The notes: generated from the letters alone by a model not told the origin. A stretch of DNA of 7,556 nt from Haloferacaceae archaeon PL-Br10_E2g29 (GCA_001563965.1 LKMS01000072.1:1-7556), one strand, 5' to 3'. Shown: positions 1-7,091, numbered from the stretch's first letter. Made by a program: numbers and translations.

Positions 1-789
1 CTCAAACACCGCCTGCTGCGCGCGACCGACCGCGAAACGAAAGTCGAGGCGATGGCGCGCTCGCTTCGGTTCATGGAACACACCGGTACGGCGGGGTTCA
101 TCGAGTTTCGCGAAGGCGGTGTCGAGGGCGTCAAAATGCTTCGCGACGCGCTGGCTCGCCGGCCAATCGAGCCGACAGTTCTCGGTCGCGAAACCGAAGC
201 CGCAATGAAAGCCGGCGACGGGTTTGGTGCATCCGGGGCGCGCGATGGCGACTTCGACGAACTCCGCAACGCAACCCGCCGAGCGGACAAACTGTTCGGC
301 ATTCACGCCGGCGAGCGCGACGCCAGCGACATCCATCCGGCACTCGATCTCTCGCCGGACTTTCTGGTGCATCTCGTCTATGCCCAAGAGAGCCATCTCG
401 ACCGCATCGAGGAGGGCGAAATTCCCGCCATCGTCTGTCCGCGCTCGAACCTCGTCACCAACGTCGGCGTGCCGCCGATTGCCACACTGGCCGAACGGAC
501 GACCGTCGCGCTCGGCACGGACAACGCGATGACCAACAGCCCCTCGATGTTTCGCGAGATGGAGTTCGCCGCGAAGCTCTCGGATCTGCCCGCGCCGACG
601 ATTCTGCGGATGTCGACGCGAAACGGCGCGAAAATTGCGGGGCGAAACTACGGCGTGATCGAACCGGGGCGCGAGGCCAAACTGCTCGTGCTCGACGGCA
701 ACTCGGACAACCTGTGTTACGCCAAGGATGTCGTCCGCGCGGTCGTCCGGCGGGCGGGCCACGGCGACATTTCGCGGGTTGTGCTCTGA
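1..789 (+). CDS. Amidohydrolase-superfamily metal-dependent hydrolase or deaminase, 5' partial
   Basis: The reading frame is open from the first base to TGA at 787-789, so the gene begins before the window. The internal ATG at 52 is not taken as the start. Numbering from that ATG, landmarks of the amidohydrolase (TIM-barrel) superfamily are visible: HAGE with H85 and E88, VHLVYA with H107, CPRSN, and GTDN with D157, the likely metal-binding and catalytic Asp. The C-terminal segment, with NGAKIAG and EPGREAKLLVLD, resembles the small beta-sandwich that closes these enzymes. The N-terminal HxH metal site would lie upstream and cannot be checked. Family knowledge suggests hydrolysis or deamination of a ring or amide substrate in the cytoplasm, similar in layout to the SAH/guanine/cytosine deaminase group. 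The substrate cannot be named. The family call is firm and the reaction is not. Confidence 0.88.
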   Translation, partial: LKHRLLRATDRETKVEAMARSLRFMEHTGTAGFIEFREGGVEGVKMLRDALARRPIEPTVLGRETEAAMKAGDGFGASGARDGDFDELRNATRRADKLFGIHAGERDASDIHPALDLSPDFLVHLVYAQESHLDRIEEGEIPAIVCPRSNLVTNVGVPPIATLAERTTVALGTDNAMTNSPSMFREMEFAAKLSDLPAPTILRMSTRNGAKIAGRNYGVIEPGREAKLLVLDGNSDNLCYAKDVVRAVVRRAGHGDISRVVL

Positions 790-848
790 GAACGCTGGGC
801 TGCGCCTCGCTGCGCGGACGGTTGTCGGCCGCGTTGTCGTCACCACCC

Positions 849-865
849 CGTTACGACTCGTAACG
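849..865. promoter_or_regulatory. Perfect 17-bp palindrome upstream of the YIP1 gene, candidate operator
   Basis: CGTTACGA-C-TCGTAACG is a perfect inverted repeat with 8-bp arms and a single central base. It ends 31 bases before the GTG start at 897, so it abuts or overlaps where a haloarchaeal TATA/BRE element would sit. No clear TATA box is visible next to it. The geometry suits binding by a dimeric regulator. It could also be a small RNA stem from the end of the amidohydrolase transcript, but a one-base loop makes a hairpin unlikely. The palindrome is seen in the sequence; its role as an operator is inferred. Confidence 0.5.
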
Positions 866-896
866 ATCAAACCCCTTCCAGCCCGTAGCTAGTGTT

Positions 897-1514
897 GTGA
901 CAACGTGGATTGAAACGCCCGAAGGCGGTCGCAGTCGGGGGGCGGCCGGCCTCGCCCGCGCGTGGGTCGAAGTACTCGTTCGCCCGCGGCGATTTTTCCG
1001 CAACGGGGTTGCGCCCGGCGATCAAGCGCCGGGGCTAGCGTTCGCCGTGGCGATCGCACTCGCGTACGTCGTGGGCATTCTCGCGGTCGACCCAACGCGA
1101 ATTTTGGGCCCCGATCGGATTCCGGTGCTCGGCGGCAGTCCGACACTCACGGTCGTGTTGGTGCTGCTCGCAACGGGGGTCGCCCTCGCACCGGCGGGAC
1201 TGCATCTGCTGGCGGCGCTCCAGACCGTGTTGTTGATGGTGACCGTCAACGACCGCGCCGGCGTCAGCGAAACGGTGCAGGTGCTTGCGTACGCGGCCGC
1301 ACCGTGTGCGCTGGCGTGGGTGCCGGTCGCGGGCGTGGCGATGGTCTGTGCGCTGTACAGCACGGTGCTGTTGGTCGTCGGCCTCAGTGTTGTCCACCAG
1401 ACGTCGCCCGTTCGGGCGACGGCCGCCGCCGCGATTCCCGCAGCGCTCGCCTTCTGGGTCGGCTTCGGCGGCCTGTCGTCGCTACGGGCGGTATCAGCGC
1501 TTGTGGGTGCATAA
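897..1514 (+). CDS. YIP1-family multi-pass membrane protein
   Basis: A 205-aa protein starting at GTG 897. The N-terminal segment MTTWIETPEGG..GLARAWVEVLVRPRRFFRNGVAPGDQAPGL fits the conserved cytoplasmic opening I recognise in haloarchaeal YIP1-family proteins and supports the GTG start. Hydrophobic segments at about residues 46-64, 82-117 (probably two passes), 126-166 (probably two passes) and 173-192 suggest five or six membrane helices, consistent with the YIP1 fold. There are few charges after residue 65, and no catalytic motif or signal peptide is seen. YIP1 proteins in eukaryotes act in membrane traffic; the archaeal role is unknown. The gene lies 107 bases after the amidohydrolase and 66 bases before the S1/OB/RecJ-like gene, both on the same strand, and a palindrome precedes its start. 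The family call is fairly sure and the function is unknown. Confidence 0.82.
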   Translation: MTTWIETPEGGRSRGAAGLARAWVEVLVRPRRFFRNGVAPGDQAPGLAFAVAIALAYVVGILAVDPTRILGPDRIPVLGGSPTLTVVLVLLATGVALAPAGLHLLAALQTVLLMVTVNDRAGVSETVQVLAYAAAPCALAWVPVAGVAMVCALYSTVLLVVGLSVVHQTSPVRATAAAAIPAALAFWVGFGGLSSLRAVSALVGA

Positions 1515-1521
1515 CAGCCAC

Positions 1522-1550
1522 CGGTTGCCACAGACGCGTTTCGACAACCG
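1522..1550. repeat. Short inverted repeat between the YIP1 and S1/OB/RecJ-like genes
   Basis: CGGTTG (1522-1527) and CAACCG (1545-1550) form 6-bp arms separated by 17 bases. The element starts 8 bases after the YIP1 stop, and its right arm touches the TATA-like box of the next gene. It could be a weak transcript-end stem or an operator half-site pair. The short arms make chance a real possibility. Confidence 0.25.
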
Positions 1551-1556
1551 TTAAAG
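1547..1556 (+). promoter_or_regulatory. TATA-like promoter element for the S1/OB/RecJ-like gene
   Basis: The AT-rich hexamer TTAAAG at 1551-1556 lies 25-30 bases before the ATG at 1581. In haloarchaea this spacing places the transcription start at or within a few bases of the ATG, giving a leaderless message. No Shine-Dalgarno sequence is seen just before the ATG, which agrees with this. Confidence 0.5.
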
Positions 1557-1580
1557 GGTGGCGCTATTTCGTCTTAGCAA

Positions 1581-3791
1581 ATGGGTTCGTGTATCATTTG
1601 TGGCATTCCTGTTGAGGGCGGCTACGTCTGCGACAGCCACCAGGAAGACGTCATTTTCGAGTTCCGCGGCAACCACGCATCGCAACTAATCGACAACCGG
1701 TTTTATTTGGGAACCGTCGACGGCTACGCCGATTTCGGCGTCTTCATCGACATCGCACCCGGCGTCACCGGCCTGCTGCACCGCAGCGAGTTGGATCGTC
1801 GGCTCGAGAGTCTCTCGTGGGAGCCAGGCGACACCGTCTGTGTTCGCGTCAACAACGTTCGTGACAACGGCAACATCGATCTCGGCAAATCGATCCGACA
1901 GTCCGAATCCGAGTTCCGCGGGAAACTGATTCTCGACGGCGACGAGGAGAAACTCCCCGAAAGCCAAAAAAAAACTGAAACCGCTGACGAGGACGACGCA
2001 GTAGACGGCGACGCAGGCGATGAAACACCGAGCGACGGCGACGGTGCGAGTGACGACGACCCATCGGACGAAGCCGACCCCGAACCGACCGAGCCAGTAA
2101 CGGTCAGAACGCCCGAATCCGACGGTACCGAACGCGCCAGCGAGCGCACAGGCGAACCACCGAGCGACACCGCCGTCAGCGCCAAACGGGAGCGAACGAC
2201 AAACGGTGGCGGTGCCGTTGCCGTCGCCGAATCTCCGGCTGATTCGACGGGTGAGCGCGACGTCGTTGATGAAACGGACGTGACTGACGCGGTCGACTAC
2301 GCAGAAACCCGCGTCGAGCAGCTCGCAGACCGCGTTGGCGATCGGGTTCGACTCGACGGCGAAATCGTCTCCGTTCGCCAGACGGGCGGCCCAACCGTCT
2401 TCGAACTCCGCGATGAAACCGGCGTCATCGACTGTGCCGCGTTCGTCGAGGCCGGCGTTCGCGCTTACCCCGACATCGAACTCGGCGACATCGTCCGGCT
2501 CGACGGTGAAGTCGAAAAACGCCGCGGCGAACTCCAGGTCGAAACCGACAATCTCGTCGCGCTCGAAGACGAGGAGTGCGACGCGGTGACGACCCGGCTG
2601 GCCGACGCACTGCGCGACCGTGCCCGACCCGACAGCCTCACGCCAATCGGCGATCACGAGGCAGTTGCCGCGCTCGAAGCGCCACTCCTCGATGTGGCCG
2701 AAGCGATCCGACGAGCGATCCTCGAATCCCGACCGGTCGTCATCCGGCATCCCGCGACCGCCGACGGCTACGTCGCCGGCGCGGCCATCGAGCACGCCGT
2801 GTTGCCGCTCGTCCGCGAGGAACACGCCCGCTCGGATGCAGAGTACCACTACATCGTCCGCCGGCCGCTCGACGACGCCATCTACGGGATGAATGCGGCG
2901 ACGAACGATGCGACGCGGATGCTCCAAGACCGCGACCGCCACGACGAGAAACTGCCGCTGTTCTGTTTTGTTGGCACCGCAAGCACGACCGATTCGGCCG
3001 ACGGCCTCGGTCTGCTCGGTGTATATGGGGCCGAACGAATCGTCCTCGACGCGCTTGCCGCAGACAGCGATGTCGACGACGTGGCCGAACAGGTCGTCAC
3101 CGCCGACGCCACCACGGTCAACCTCACGACTGGCGCGCTGACCGCGACGCTTGCGGCCGCACTCAACACCGACGTGAGCGAGGAGATGGCGCATCTGCCC
3201 GCCGTGAGCTACTGGGAGAACACCCCTGCAGCCTACACCGCGGCGGCCGAGGAAGCCAGCTACGACGCCGAGCAGGTGACGAACCTGCGCGAAGCGGTTG
3301 CCCTCGAAGCGTACTACCAGTCGTATCAGGACAAACGCGAACTCATCACCGACCTCCTGTTCGAGGATGCCGGAAGTCTCGCCGCACACATCTCCGAGCA
3401 GTTCCGCGAGAAACTCGGAACCGAACTGGCGACGGCACAGGCGAATCTCACGAGCGCCGAGCGCGACGGCGTCGCGGTTTCGCTGCTCGACACCGAGCAG
3501 TTCACCCACCGCTACGACTTCCCGCCAACGAGCCTCCTGCTCGATGCGCTTCACCGTGCCGAGCGCGAGGGTGAGCGCTTTGTCACCGTCGGCATCGGTA
3601 TGGACGAACTGTATCTTCGAAGTACGCAGCCGCTCGACATCCGCGCGGTTGCTGCCGACGCCGCCGAGGCGGCACCTGAAGCCGCGATCACGGCCCGAGG
3701 AATCCGCGAAGGTCGAATCGAGTTCCTCGCCGGCAAACGCGAAGCCGCACAGAACGCCGTGCTCGACGCGGTTGCCGCACAGTTCGCATAA
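1581..3791 (+). CDS. Zinc-motif/S1/OB-fold protein with degenerate RecJ (DHH-like) C-terminal region
   Basis: A 736-aa acidic cytoplasmic protein. Residues 4-20 hold C4-x2-C7 and C17-x2-H20, a possible zinc site. Residues about 39-105 look like an S1 RNA-binding domain (YLGTVDGYADFGVFIDI, GLLHRSEL). Residues about 110-235 are a low-complexity Asp/Glu/Ser/Thr linker. Residues about 244-330 form an OB fold (VRLDGEIVSVRQTGGPTVFELRDETG). The rest resembles RecJ/DHH phosphoesterases ending in a DHHA1-like part (LYLRSTQPLDIRAVA). Motif I, normally DxDG, reads T393-A-D395-G, and the DHH position reads D490-A491-L492, so nuclease activity is probably lost. Archaeal RecJ/Cdc45 relatives include active and inactive members, some bound to GINS and MCM at replication forks. 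A role in replication, repair or RNA binding is inferred. A nine-A run at 1966-1974 lies in the linker. The start is supported by the cysteine motif and the promoter spacing. Confidence 0.85.
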   Translation: MGSCIICGIPVEGGYVCDSHQEDVIFEFRGNHASQLIDNRFYLGTVDGYADFGVFIDIAPGVTGLLHRSELDRRLESLSWEPGDTVCVRVNNVRDNGNIDLGKSIRQSESEFRGKLILDGDEEKLPESQKKTETADEDDAVDGDAGDETPSDGDGASDDDPSDEADPEPTEPVTVRTPESDGTERASERTGEPPSDTAVSAKRERTTNGGGAVAVAESPADSTGERDVVDETDVTDAVDYAETRVEQLADRVGDRVRLDGEIVSVRQTGGPTVFELRDETGVIDCAAFVEAGVRAYPDIELGDIVRLDGEVEKRRGELQVETDNLVALEDEECDAVTTRLADALRDRARPDSLTPIGDHEAVAALEAPLLDVAEAIRRAILESRPVVIRHPATADGYVAGAAIEHAVLPLVREEHARSDAEYHYIVRRPLDDAIYGMNAATNDATRMLQDRDRHDEKLPLFCFVGTASTTDSADGLGLLGVYGAERIVLDALAADSDVDDVAEQVVTADATTVNLTTGALTATLAAALNTDVSEEMAHLPAVSYWENTPAAYTAAAEEASYDAEQVTNLREAVALEAYYQSYQDKRELITDLLFEDAGSLAAHISEQFREKLGTELATAQANLTSAERDGVAVSLLDTEQFTHRYDFPPTSLLLDALHRAEREGERFVTVGIGMDELYLRSTQPLDIRAVAADAAEAAPEAAITARGIREGRIEFLAGKREAAQNAVLDAVAAQFA
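1966..1974 (+). repeat. Nine-base A homopolymer inside the coding linker
   Basis: A run of nine A residues spans codons Q129 to T132 of the S1/OB/RecJ-like gene, in an otherwise GC-rich coding region. Inserting one A gives an immediate TGA at 1976-1978. Deleting one A gives TAG at 2002-2004. Either slip would yield a product of about 132-140 residues containing only the zinc motif and S1 domain. The run and the stops are seen directly; any biological slippage is inference. Confidence 0.9.
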
Positions 3792-3867
3792 TCGAGTTCG
3801 CCGAGTAAGTCGTTCGTGCGTCGACGGTTTCGGCTGTCTACGGACGATAGCGCACCTCACGTTACGC

Positions 3868-3875
3868 TTAAGATA
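3868..3875 (+). promoter_or_regulatory. TATA-like promoter element for the sensor kinase gene
   Basis: TTAAGATA lies 29-36 bases before the ATG at 3904. This predicts a transcription start just before that ATG, with almost no leader. It argues against the in-frame ATG at 3880, which would begin upstream of the expected transcription start. The 112-base gap at 3792-3903 otherwise shows nothing clear. Confidence 0.5.
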
Positions 3876-3903
3876 CTTCATGCACCACAAATCAAGAGAG
3901 TTC

Positions 3904-6411
3904 ATGCCGCCCGAGATTCAGGTTCTTCACGTCGACGACGACCCTGCGTTCGCCGAGGTAACAAAGACCTATCTCGAACGCGAGGAGCCGCAGTTGGTCG
4001 TCGACACCGAAACCGATCCACGAACGGCACTCTCGAGAATCGAGGCCGACGCACCCGACTGTGTCGTCTCCGACTACGAGATGCCGGAAATGGATGGCCT
4101 GGAACTGCTCGAATCGGTTCGCGAGAGACACCCTCGACTGCCGTTCGTGTTGTTTACTGGCAAGGGAACCGAATCAATCGCGAGCAACGCGATTGCCGCT
4201 GGCGTCTCCGAGTATGTCCAAAAGGAAGTCGGAACCGACCAGTATGCGGTGTTGGCCACACGAATCACCAACAGCGTCGAGCGCTACGCGCGCGAGCGCG
4301 AACTCGAACAGTACCGAACGCTGGTCGAAACCGCGGGCGACGCGATGTGCGTGCTCGATGAAAACGCCCGATTCGACGTCGTCAACGCGGCGTTCGAGCG
4401 ACTCGTGGATCGCGATCGGAACGATCTCATCGGCAGTCACATCTCGGCGGTGTTGCCATCGACGGCGATCGAACAGGGCAGACAGGCCGTCCAGTCGCTG
4501 CGTACCGGCGAATCCGGGACGTTCGAATCCGAATCGTTCACCGTGACGACCGACGATTCCGAGGGGAATCGGCGACACTACGACGCAACGCTTTCGCTGG
4601 TCGGTTCGGACGATTCGTTCGAGGGAACGGTCATCGTAATTCGAGAGAGTACCGAACAGCGGCGAAAACAACAGCTTCTCGACGGCCTGTTCGAAGAATC
4701 GCTCGACGGCATTGGCGTCAAAGAGATTGTGACCGACGACGACGGCCAGCCAACCGACTACATCTACCGTCGGGTGAACGACCGGTTCGAAGCGCTGACC
4801 GGAATCGAGGCCGACGTCGTGGTCGGCAACCGCGCAACGGAGGTCATCGAGGGCATCGAAGAGACACCGTTTATCGAAATATTTGGCGAGGTTGGCCTCG
4901 GTGGCGACCCGGTTCGGTTCGAACAGTACTCCGAGCCGCTGGAACGGTACTACGACATCTCGGCGTTCTCGCCGCGGTACGGCGAGTGTATCTCGATTTT
5001 CTCCGATATCACTGACCGAAAGGAACGCGAACACGAGCGCGAACGGATTCGCGAACTGCTCACCGTGACCGAACAGTTGGCCGGGGTCGGCGGCTTTGAG
5101 GTCGACGCCGAGAGCCGCGAGGTGCGCTGGACGGAAGGGACGTATTTGCTTCACGGATTCGACCCTGGCGACGGCTTCGAGCCAACGCTCGAGAATGCAC
5201 TCGCGTTCTACCATCTCGATGATCGCGAGACGATCGAGCGGGCGGTCACCCGCTGTCTGGAGACCGGCGAACCCTACGACGAGGAGCTTCGACTGCACAC
5301 AGCAGACAGTGGCCAACGGTGGGTCCACACGACCGGGAAAGCCGTCACCGCGGACGACGAAATCGTCGCCGTTCGCGGGGCGATTCAAGATGTGACCGAG
5401 CGCAAAGAACGTGAGCGTGAACTCCAGCGCTACGAGGAGCTTCTCGAGTACTCGCCGGATCTGATCGTCGTGTTGGACGAGGATGGAACGGTCGAGTATC
5501 AGAGCTCGCCGTCGCCGTTGTTCGAGTGGGAACCACACAATGTCGAAGGAAAATCACCGTTCGACTACATTCATCCCGAAGACCGAGAGATGCTCGTCGA
5601 ACACTTCGAGCAGCTCCGCCGGACGCCGGGACGTATCGACACCACGGAGTTCCGTGCGGAGGGTGCCGACGGAGCGTACCACTGGATCGAAAGTCGGGCC
5701 CAGAACTTCATCGATACCGACCCGATCGACGGCATTCTCGCCGTGATGCGCGACGTGAGCGAACGCAAGGAACGCGAACGGGCGCTCGAAGCGAAGAACC
5801 ACCAGCTCGAAGAGTTCACCAGCGTTGTCTCACACGATCTGCGCAACCCGTTGAACGTCGCCGAGGGTCGGCTCGAACTGGTTCGCAATGACTGTGAGAG
5901 TGAGCATCTTGAGCCCATCGGCCGCGCACACGAACGAATGCACGCGCTGATCGACGACCTGCTGACGCTCGCTCGGGAGGGCGAACCGGTGGGCGAACTC
6001 GAGTCGGTCGCACTCGACTCGCTCGTCACCAGCTGTTGGTCGAACGTCGCAACCGCGAAAGCGACCGTTGTCACCGACACCGACCGAGTCGTGCGCGCCG
6101 ATGAGAGCCGCCTCCAACAGCTGGTTGAAAATCTCCTGCGAAACGCCGTCGAACACGCCGGCGACGACGTCACCATCACGATTGGCGAACTGGCCGACGG
6201 TTTCTATGTCGAGGACGACGGCCCCGGAATTGCCGACGCCGAGCGCGACGAGGTGTTCGATGCGGGGTATTCGACCGCACGGAACGGAACCGGGTTCGGC
6301 CTGAGCATTGTCAAGCAGGTTGCCGATGCCCACGGCTGGAAGATTCGTGTGTGCGAGGGGCCGACGGGCGGTGCACGGTTCGAAATAACCGGGATTTCGT
6401 TCGCCGAGTGA
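3904..6411 (+). CDS. Receiver/multi-PAS sensor histidine kinase (REC-PASx4-HisKA-HATPase)
   Basis: An 835-aa soluble kinase with no membrane segment or signal peptide. The receiver domain (residues 5-115) keeps the acidic pocket D11-D13, phosphoacceptor D57 (VVSDYEMP), T85 and K107. Four PAS-like modules follow at about 137-255, 258-371, 383-499 and 510-620. Most end in the typical (D)xT/S-E/D-RKERE linkers that form signalling helices. HisKA carries H644 in SHDLRNPL. The HATPase has an N box with N747 (LLRNAVEH), DDGPG at 771-775 and GTGFGL at 795-800. All key residues are present, so it should autophosphorylate at H644. The PAS modules probably sense a small ligand, redox state or light through an unknown cofactor. 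ATG 3904 is chosen over ATG 3880 because of the TATA-like box at 3868-3875 and because the receiver fold begins at once. No partner regulator is adjacent. Confidence 0.93.
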   Translation: MPPEIQVLHVDDDPAFAEVTKTYLEREEPQLVVDTETDPRTALSRIEADAPDCVVSDYEMPEMDGLELLESVRERHPRLPFVLFTGKGTESIASNAIAAGVSEYVQKEVGTDQYAVLATRITNSVERYARERELEQYRTLVETAGDAMCVLDENARFDVVNAAFERLVDRDRNDLIGSHISAVLPSTAIEQGRQAVQSLRTGESGTFESESFTVTTDDSEGNRRHYDATLSLVGSDDSFEGTVIVIRESTEQRRKQQLLDGLFEESLDGIGVKEIVTDDDGQPTDYIYRRVNDRFEALTGIEADVVVGNRATEVIEGIEETPFIEIFGEVGLGGDPVRFEQYSEPLERYYDISAFSPRYGECISIFSDITDRKEREHERERIRELLTVTEQLAGVGGFEVDAESREVRWTEGTYLLHGFDPGDGFEPTLENALAFYHLDDRETIERAVTRCLETGEPYDEELRLHTADSGQRWVHTTGKAVTADDEIVAVRGAIQDVTERKERERELQRYEELLEYSPDLIVVLDEDGTVEYQSSPSPLFEWEPHNVEGKSPFDYIHPEDREMLVEHFEQLRRTPGRIDTTEFRAEGADGAYHWIESRAQNFIDTDPIDGILAVMRDVSERKERERALEAKNHQLEEFTSVVSHDLRNPLNVAEGRLELVRNDCESEHLEPIGRAHERMHALIDDLLTLAREGEPVGELESVALDSLVTSCWSNVATAKATVVTDTDRVVRADESRLQQLVENLLRNAVEHAGDDVTITIGELADGFYVEDDGPGIADAERDEVFDAGYSTARNGTGFGLSIVKQVADAHGWKIRVCEGPTGGARFEITGISFAE

Positions 6412-6438
6412 GCGCGACCGCCGTGGCGCGTTACTCGG
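6404..6438. terminator. Inverted repeat shared by two convergent gene ends, possible bidirectional terminator
   Basis: CCGAGTGA (6404-6411) pairs with TTACTCGG (6431-6438) with one G-T wobble. After a one-base bulge, GCGC (6412-6415) pairs with GCGC (6426-6429), leaving a ten-base loop. The kinase stop TGA (6409-6411) and the regulator stop TAA (6433-6431 on the minus strand) both lie in the stem. There is no T-tract, which archaeal termination usually uses, so the terminator role is tentative. The pairing itself is plain. Confidence 0.45.
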
Positions 6439-6952
6439 TTAGCAGGTCGTCAGCAAGATTCGCAAACCGGTCGACGAGGCGGTCGATCAACCGTGGTTCG
6501 ATCTCTCTGAGCAGTCGGTAAACCGCCTCTTCGTTCCGGAGTCGGATCGTCGTCGAGCCGTGAGTTCCGTTCTGAGACGCTGTTTTGGTGACGACGCCGT
6601 ACTCGACGAGTCGCGACAGATGCCATTCGATCGTGCTTCGAGCCAAGTCGAGTCGGGAGGCAATCTCGGCGGGTTGCATCCCGGGCGTTTGCAAGAGACA
6701 CAGGACGACTTCGCGGGTTGTTTCGCGGCGGAGGAGGGCGATTGTCCCGCGCTCCCACGCCGAATACGTCGGCGGATAGTAATGAGTGCGTCCACAGATG
6801 GCTTCCTTCTGAACTGCCTCTTGGTTCGTCAGTCGGCGAAGGTGGTACTGCGTTTGGCCGGTTGCGATGTCGAGGTGTCGGCCAATCGCATTGAAATGGA
6901 GTCCCGGATTGCGGTAGATGCAGTCTTTGACGGCCGCGTTTGTGGAAGTCAT
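6431..6952 (-). CDS. Tandem winged helix-turn-helix transcriptional regulator
   Basis: A 173-aa protein starting at the ATG whose first base is 6952. An upstream in-frame ATG would give 197 aa, but the extra 24 residues look non-coding and would span the TATA-like box at 6985-6993. Two DNA-binding units are visible. The first covers residues 5-60, with a recognition helix near TGQTQYHLRRL (31-41). The second covers about 70-135, with its recognition helix near ARSTIEWHLSRL (104-115). The helical tail at 137-173 may dimerise. This layout matches haloarchaeal ArsR/MarR-like tandem winged-helix regulators. No ligand domain is present; cysteines C11, C53 and C85 are the only obvious reactive residues. 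The gene diverges from the small membrane protein gene and a palindrome lies in the shared region, so self-regulation and control of that neighbour are plausible. It converges on the kinase, with 19 bases between the stops. Confidence 0.87.
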   Translation of the reverse strand: MTSTNAAVKDCIYRNPGLHFNAIGRHLDIATGQTQYHLRRLTNQEAVQKEAICGRTHYYPPTYSAWERGTIALLRRETTREVVLCLLQTPGMQPAEIASRLDLARSTIEWHLSRLVEYGVVTKTASQNGTHGSTTIRLRNEEAVYRLLREIEPRLIDRLVDRFANLADDLLTE

Positions 6953-6984
6953 CAGCGAGTGTGTATTCGATGCTACGGCTGGCG

Positions 6985-6993
6985 AAATATAAA
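6985..6993 (-). promoter_or_regulatory. TATA-like promoter element for the winged-helix regulator
   Basis: Read on the minus strand the sequence is TTTATATTT, the strongest TATA-like box in the window. Its centre is about 37 bases before the ATG at 6952, which predicts a short leader of roughly ten bases. It lies 11 bases from the 17-bp palindrome at 7005-7021. Confidence 0.6.
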
Positions 6994-7004
6994 CACCACG
7001 CGAT

Positions 7005-7021
7005 TTCTCACGACGTGAGAA
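7005..7021. promoter_or_regulatory. Perfect 17-bp palindrome between divergent promoters, candidate operator
   Basis: TTCTCACG-A-CGTGAGAA is a perfect inverted repeat with 8-bp arms and a one-base centre. It lies 11 bases upstream of the regulator's TATA-like box and 36 bases upstream of the box for the membrane protein gene. This is a natural position for a dimeric regulator controlling both directions, most simply the adjacent winged-helix protein itself. The palindrome is seen directly; the binding partner is inferred. Confidence 0.6.
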
Positions 7022-7053
7022 CAACCGAAACCGGCCAGTCGAAAGCGCGGACC

Positions 7054-7065
7054 GAAATTCTTAGG
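7054..7065 (+). promoter_or_regulatory. BRE/TATA-like promoter element for the small membrane protein gene
   Basis: CGAAATTCTTAG-type sequence, with the AT-rich core at 7056-7063, lies about 29-36 bases before the ATG at 7092. The spacing predicts a transcription start within a few bases of that ATG and favours it over the in-frame ATG at 7119. Confidence 0.45.
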
Positions 7066-7091
7066 CACAGGTCAGCTATTGAGACAGTAAC

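Noticed and set aside
800..815. CTGCGC repeated twice after the amidohydrolase stop
   Set aside because: It is a short GC-rich direct repeat with no hairpin of note and no T-tract, typical of background composition.
3298..3903. Extension of the kinase frame upstream to an ATG at 3298
   Set aside because: The extra 202 residues overlap the end of the RecJ-like gene in another frame, are Ser/Arg/Pro-rich with no fold, and would precede the TATA-like box at 3868-3875.
1686..3905. A 739-codon open frame on the minus strand opposite the S1/OB/RecJ-like gene
   Set aside because: Its translation is rich in Arg, Val, Gly and Cys, unlike acidic haloarchaeal proteins, and shows no domain. Long antisense frames are expected opposite GC-rich genes rich in GAC/GTC-type codons. 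The plus-strand frame has clear S1, OB and RecJ-like features.
4174..5538. A 454-codon open frame on the minus strand opposite the kinase
   Set aside because: It lies entirely within the well-supported kinase, has no recognisable domain, and has the composition of an antisense shadow.
3796..6409. An 11-base repeat, GTTCGCCGAGT, at 3796-3806 and 6399-6409
   Set aside because: The match does not extend into the flanks, and one copy encodes the last residues of the kinase. Chance in GC-rich DNA with biased codons explains it.
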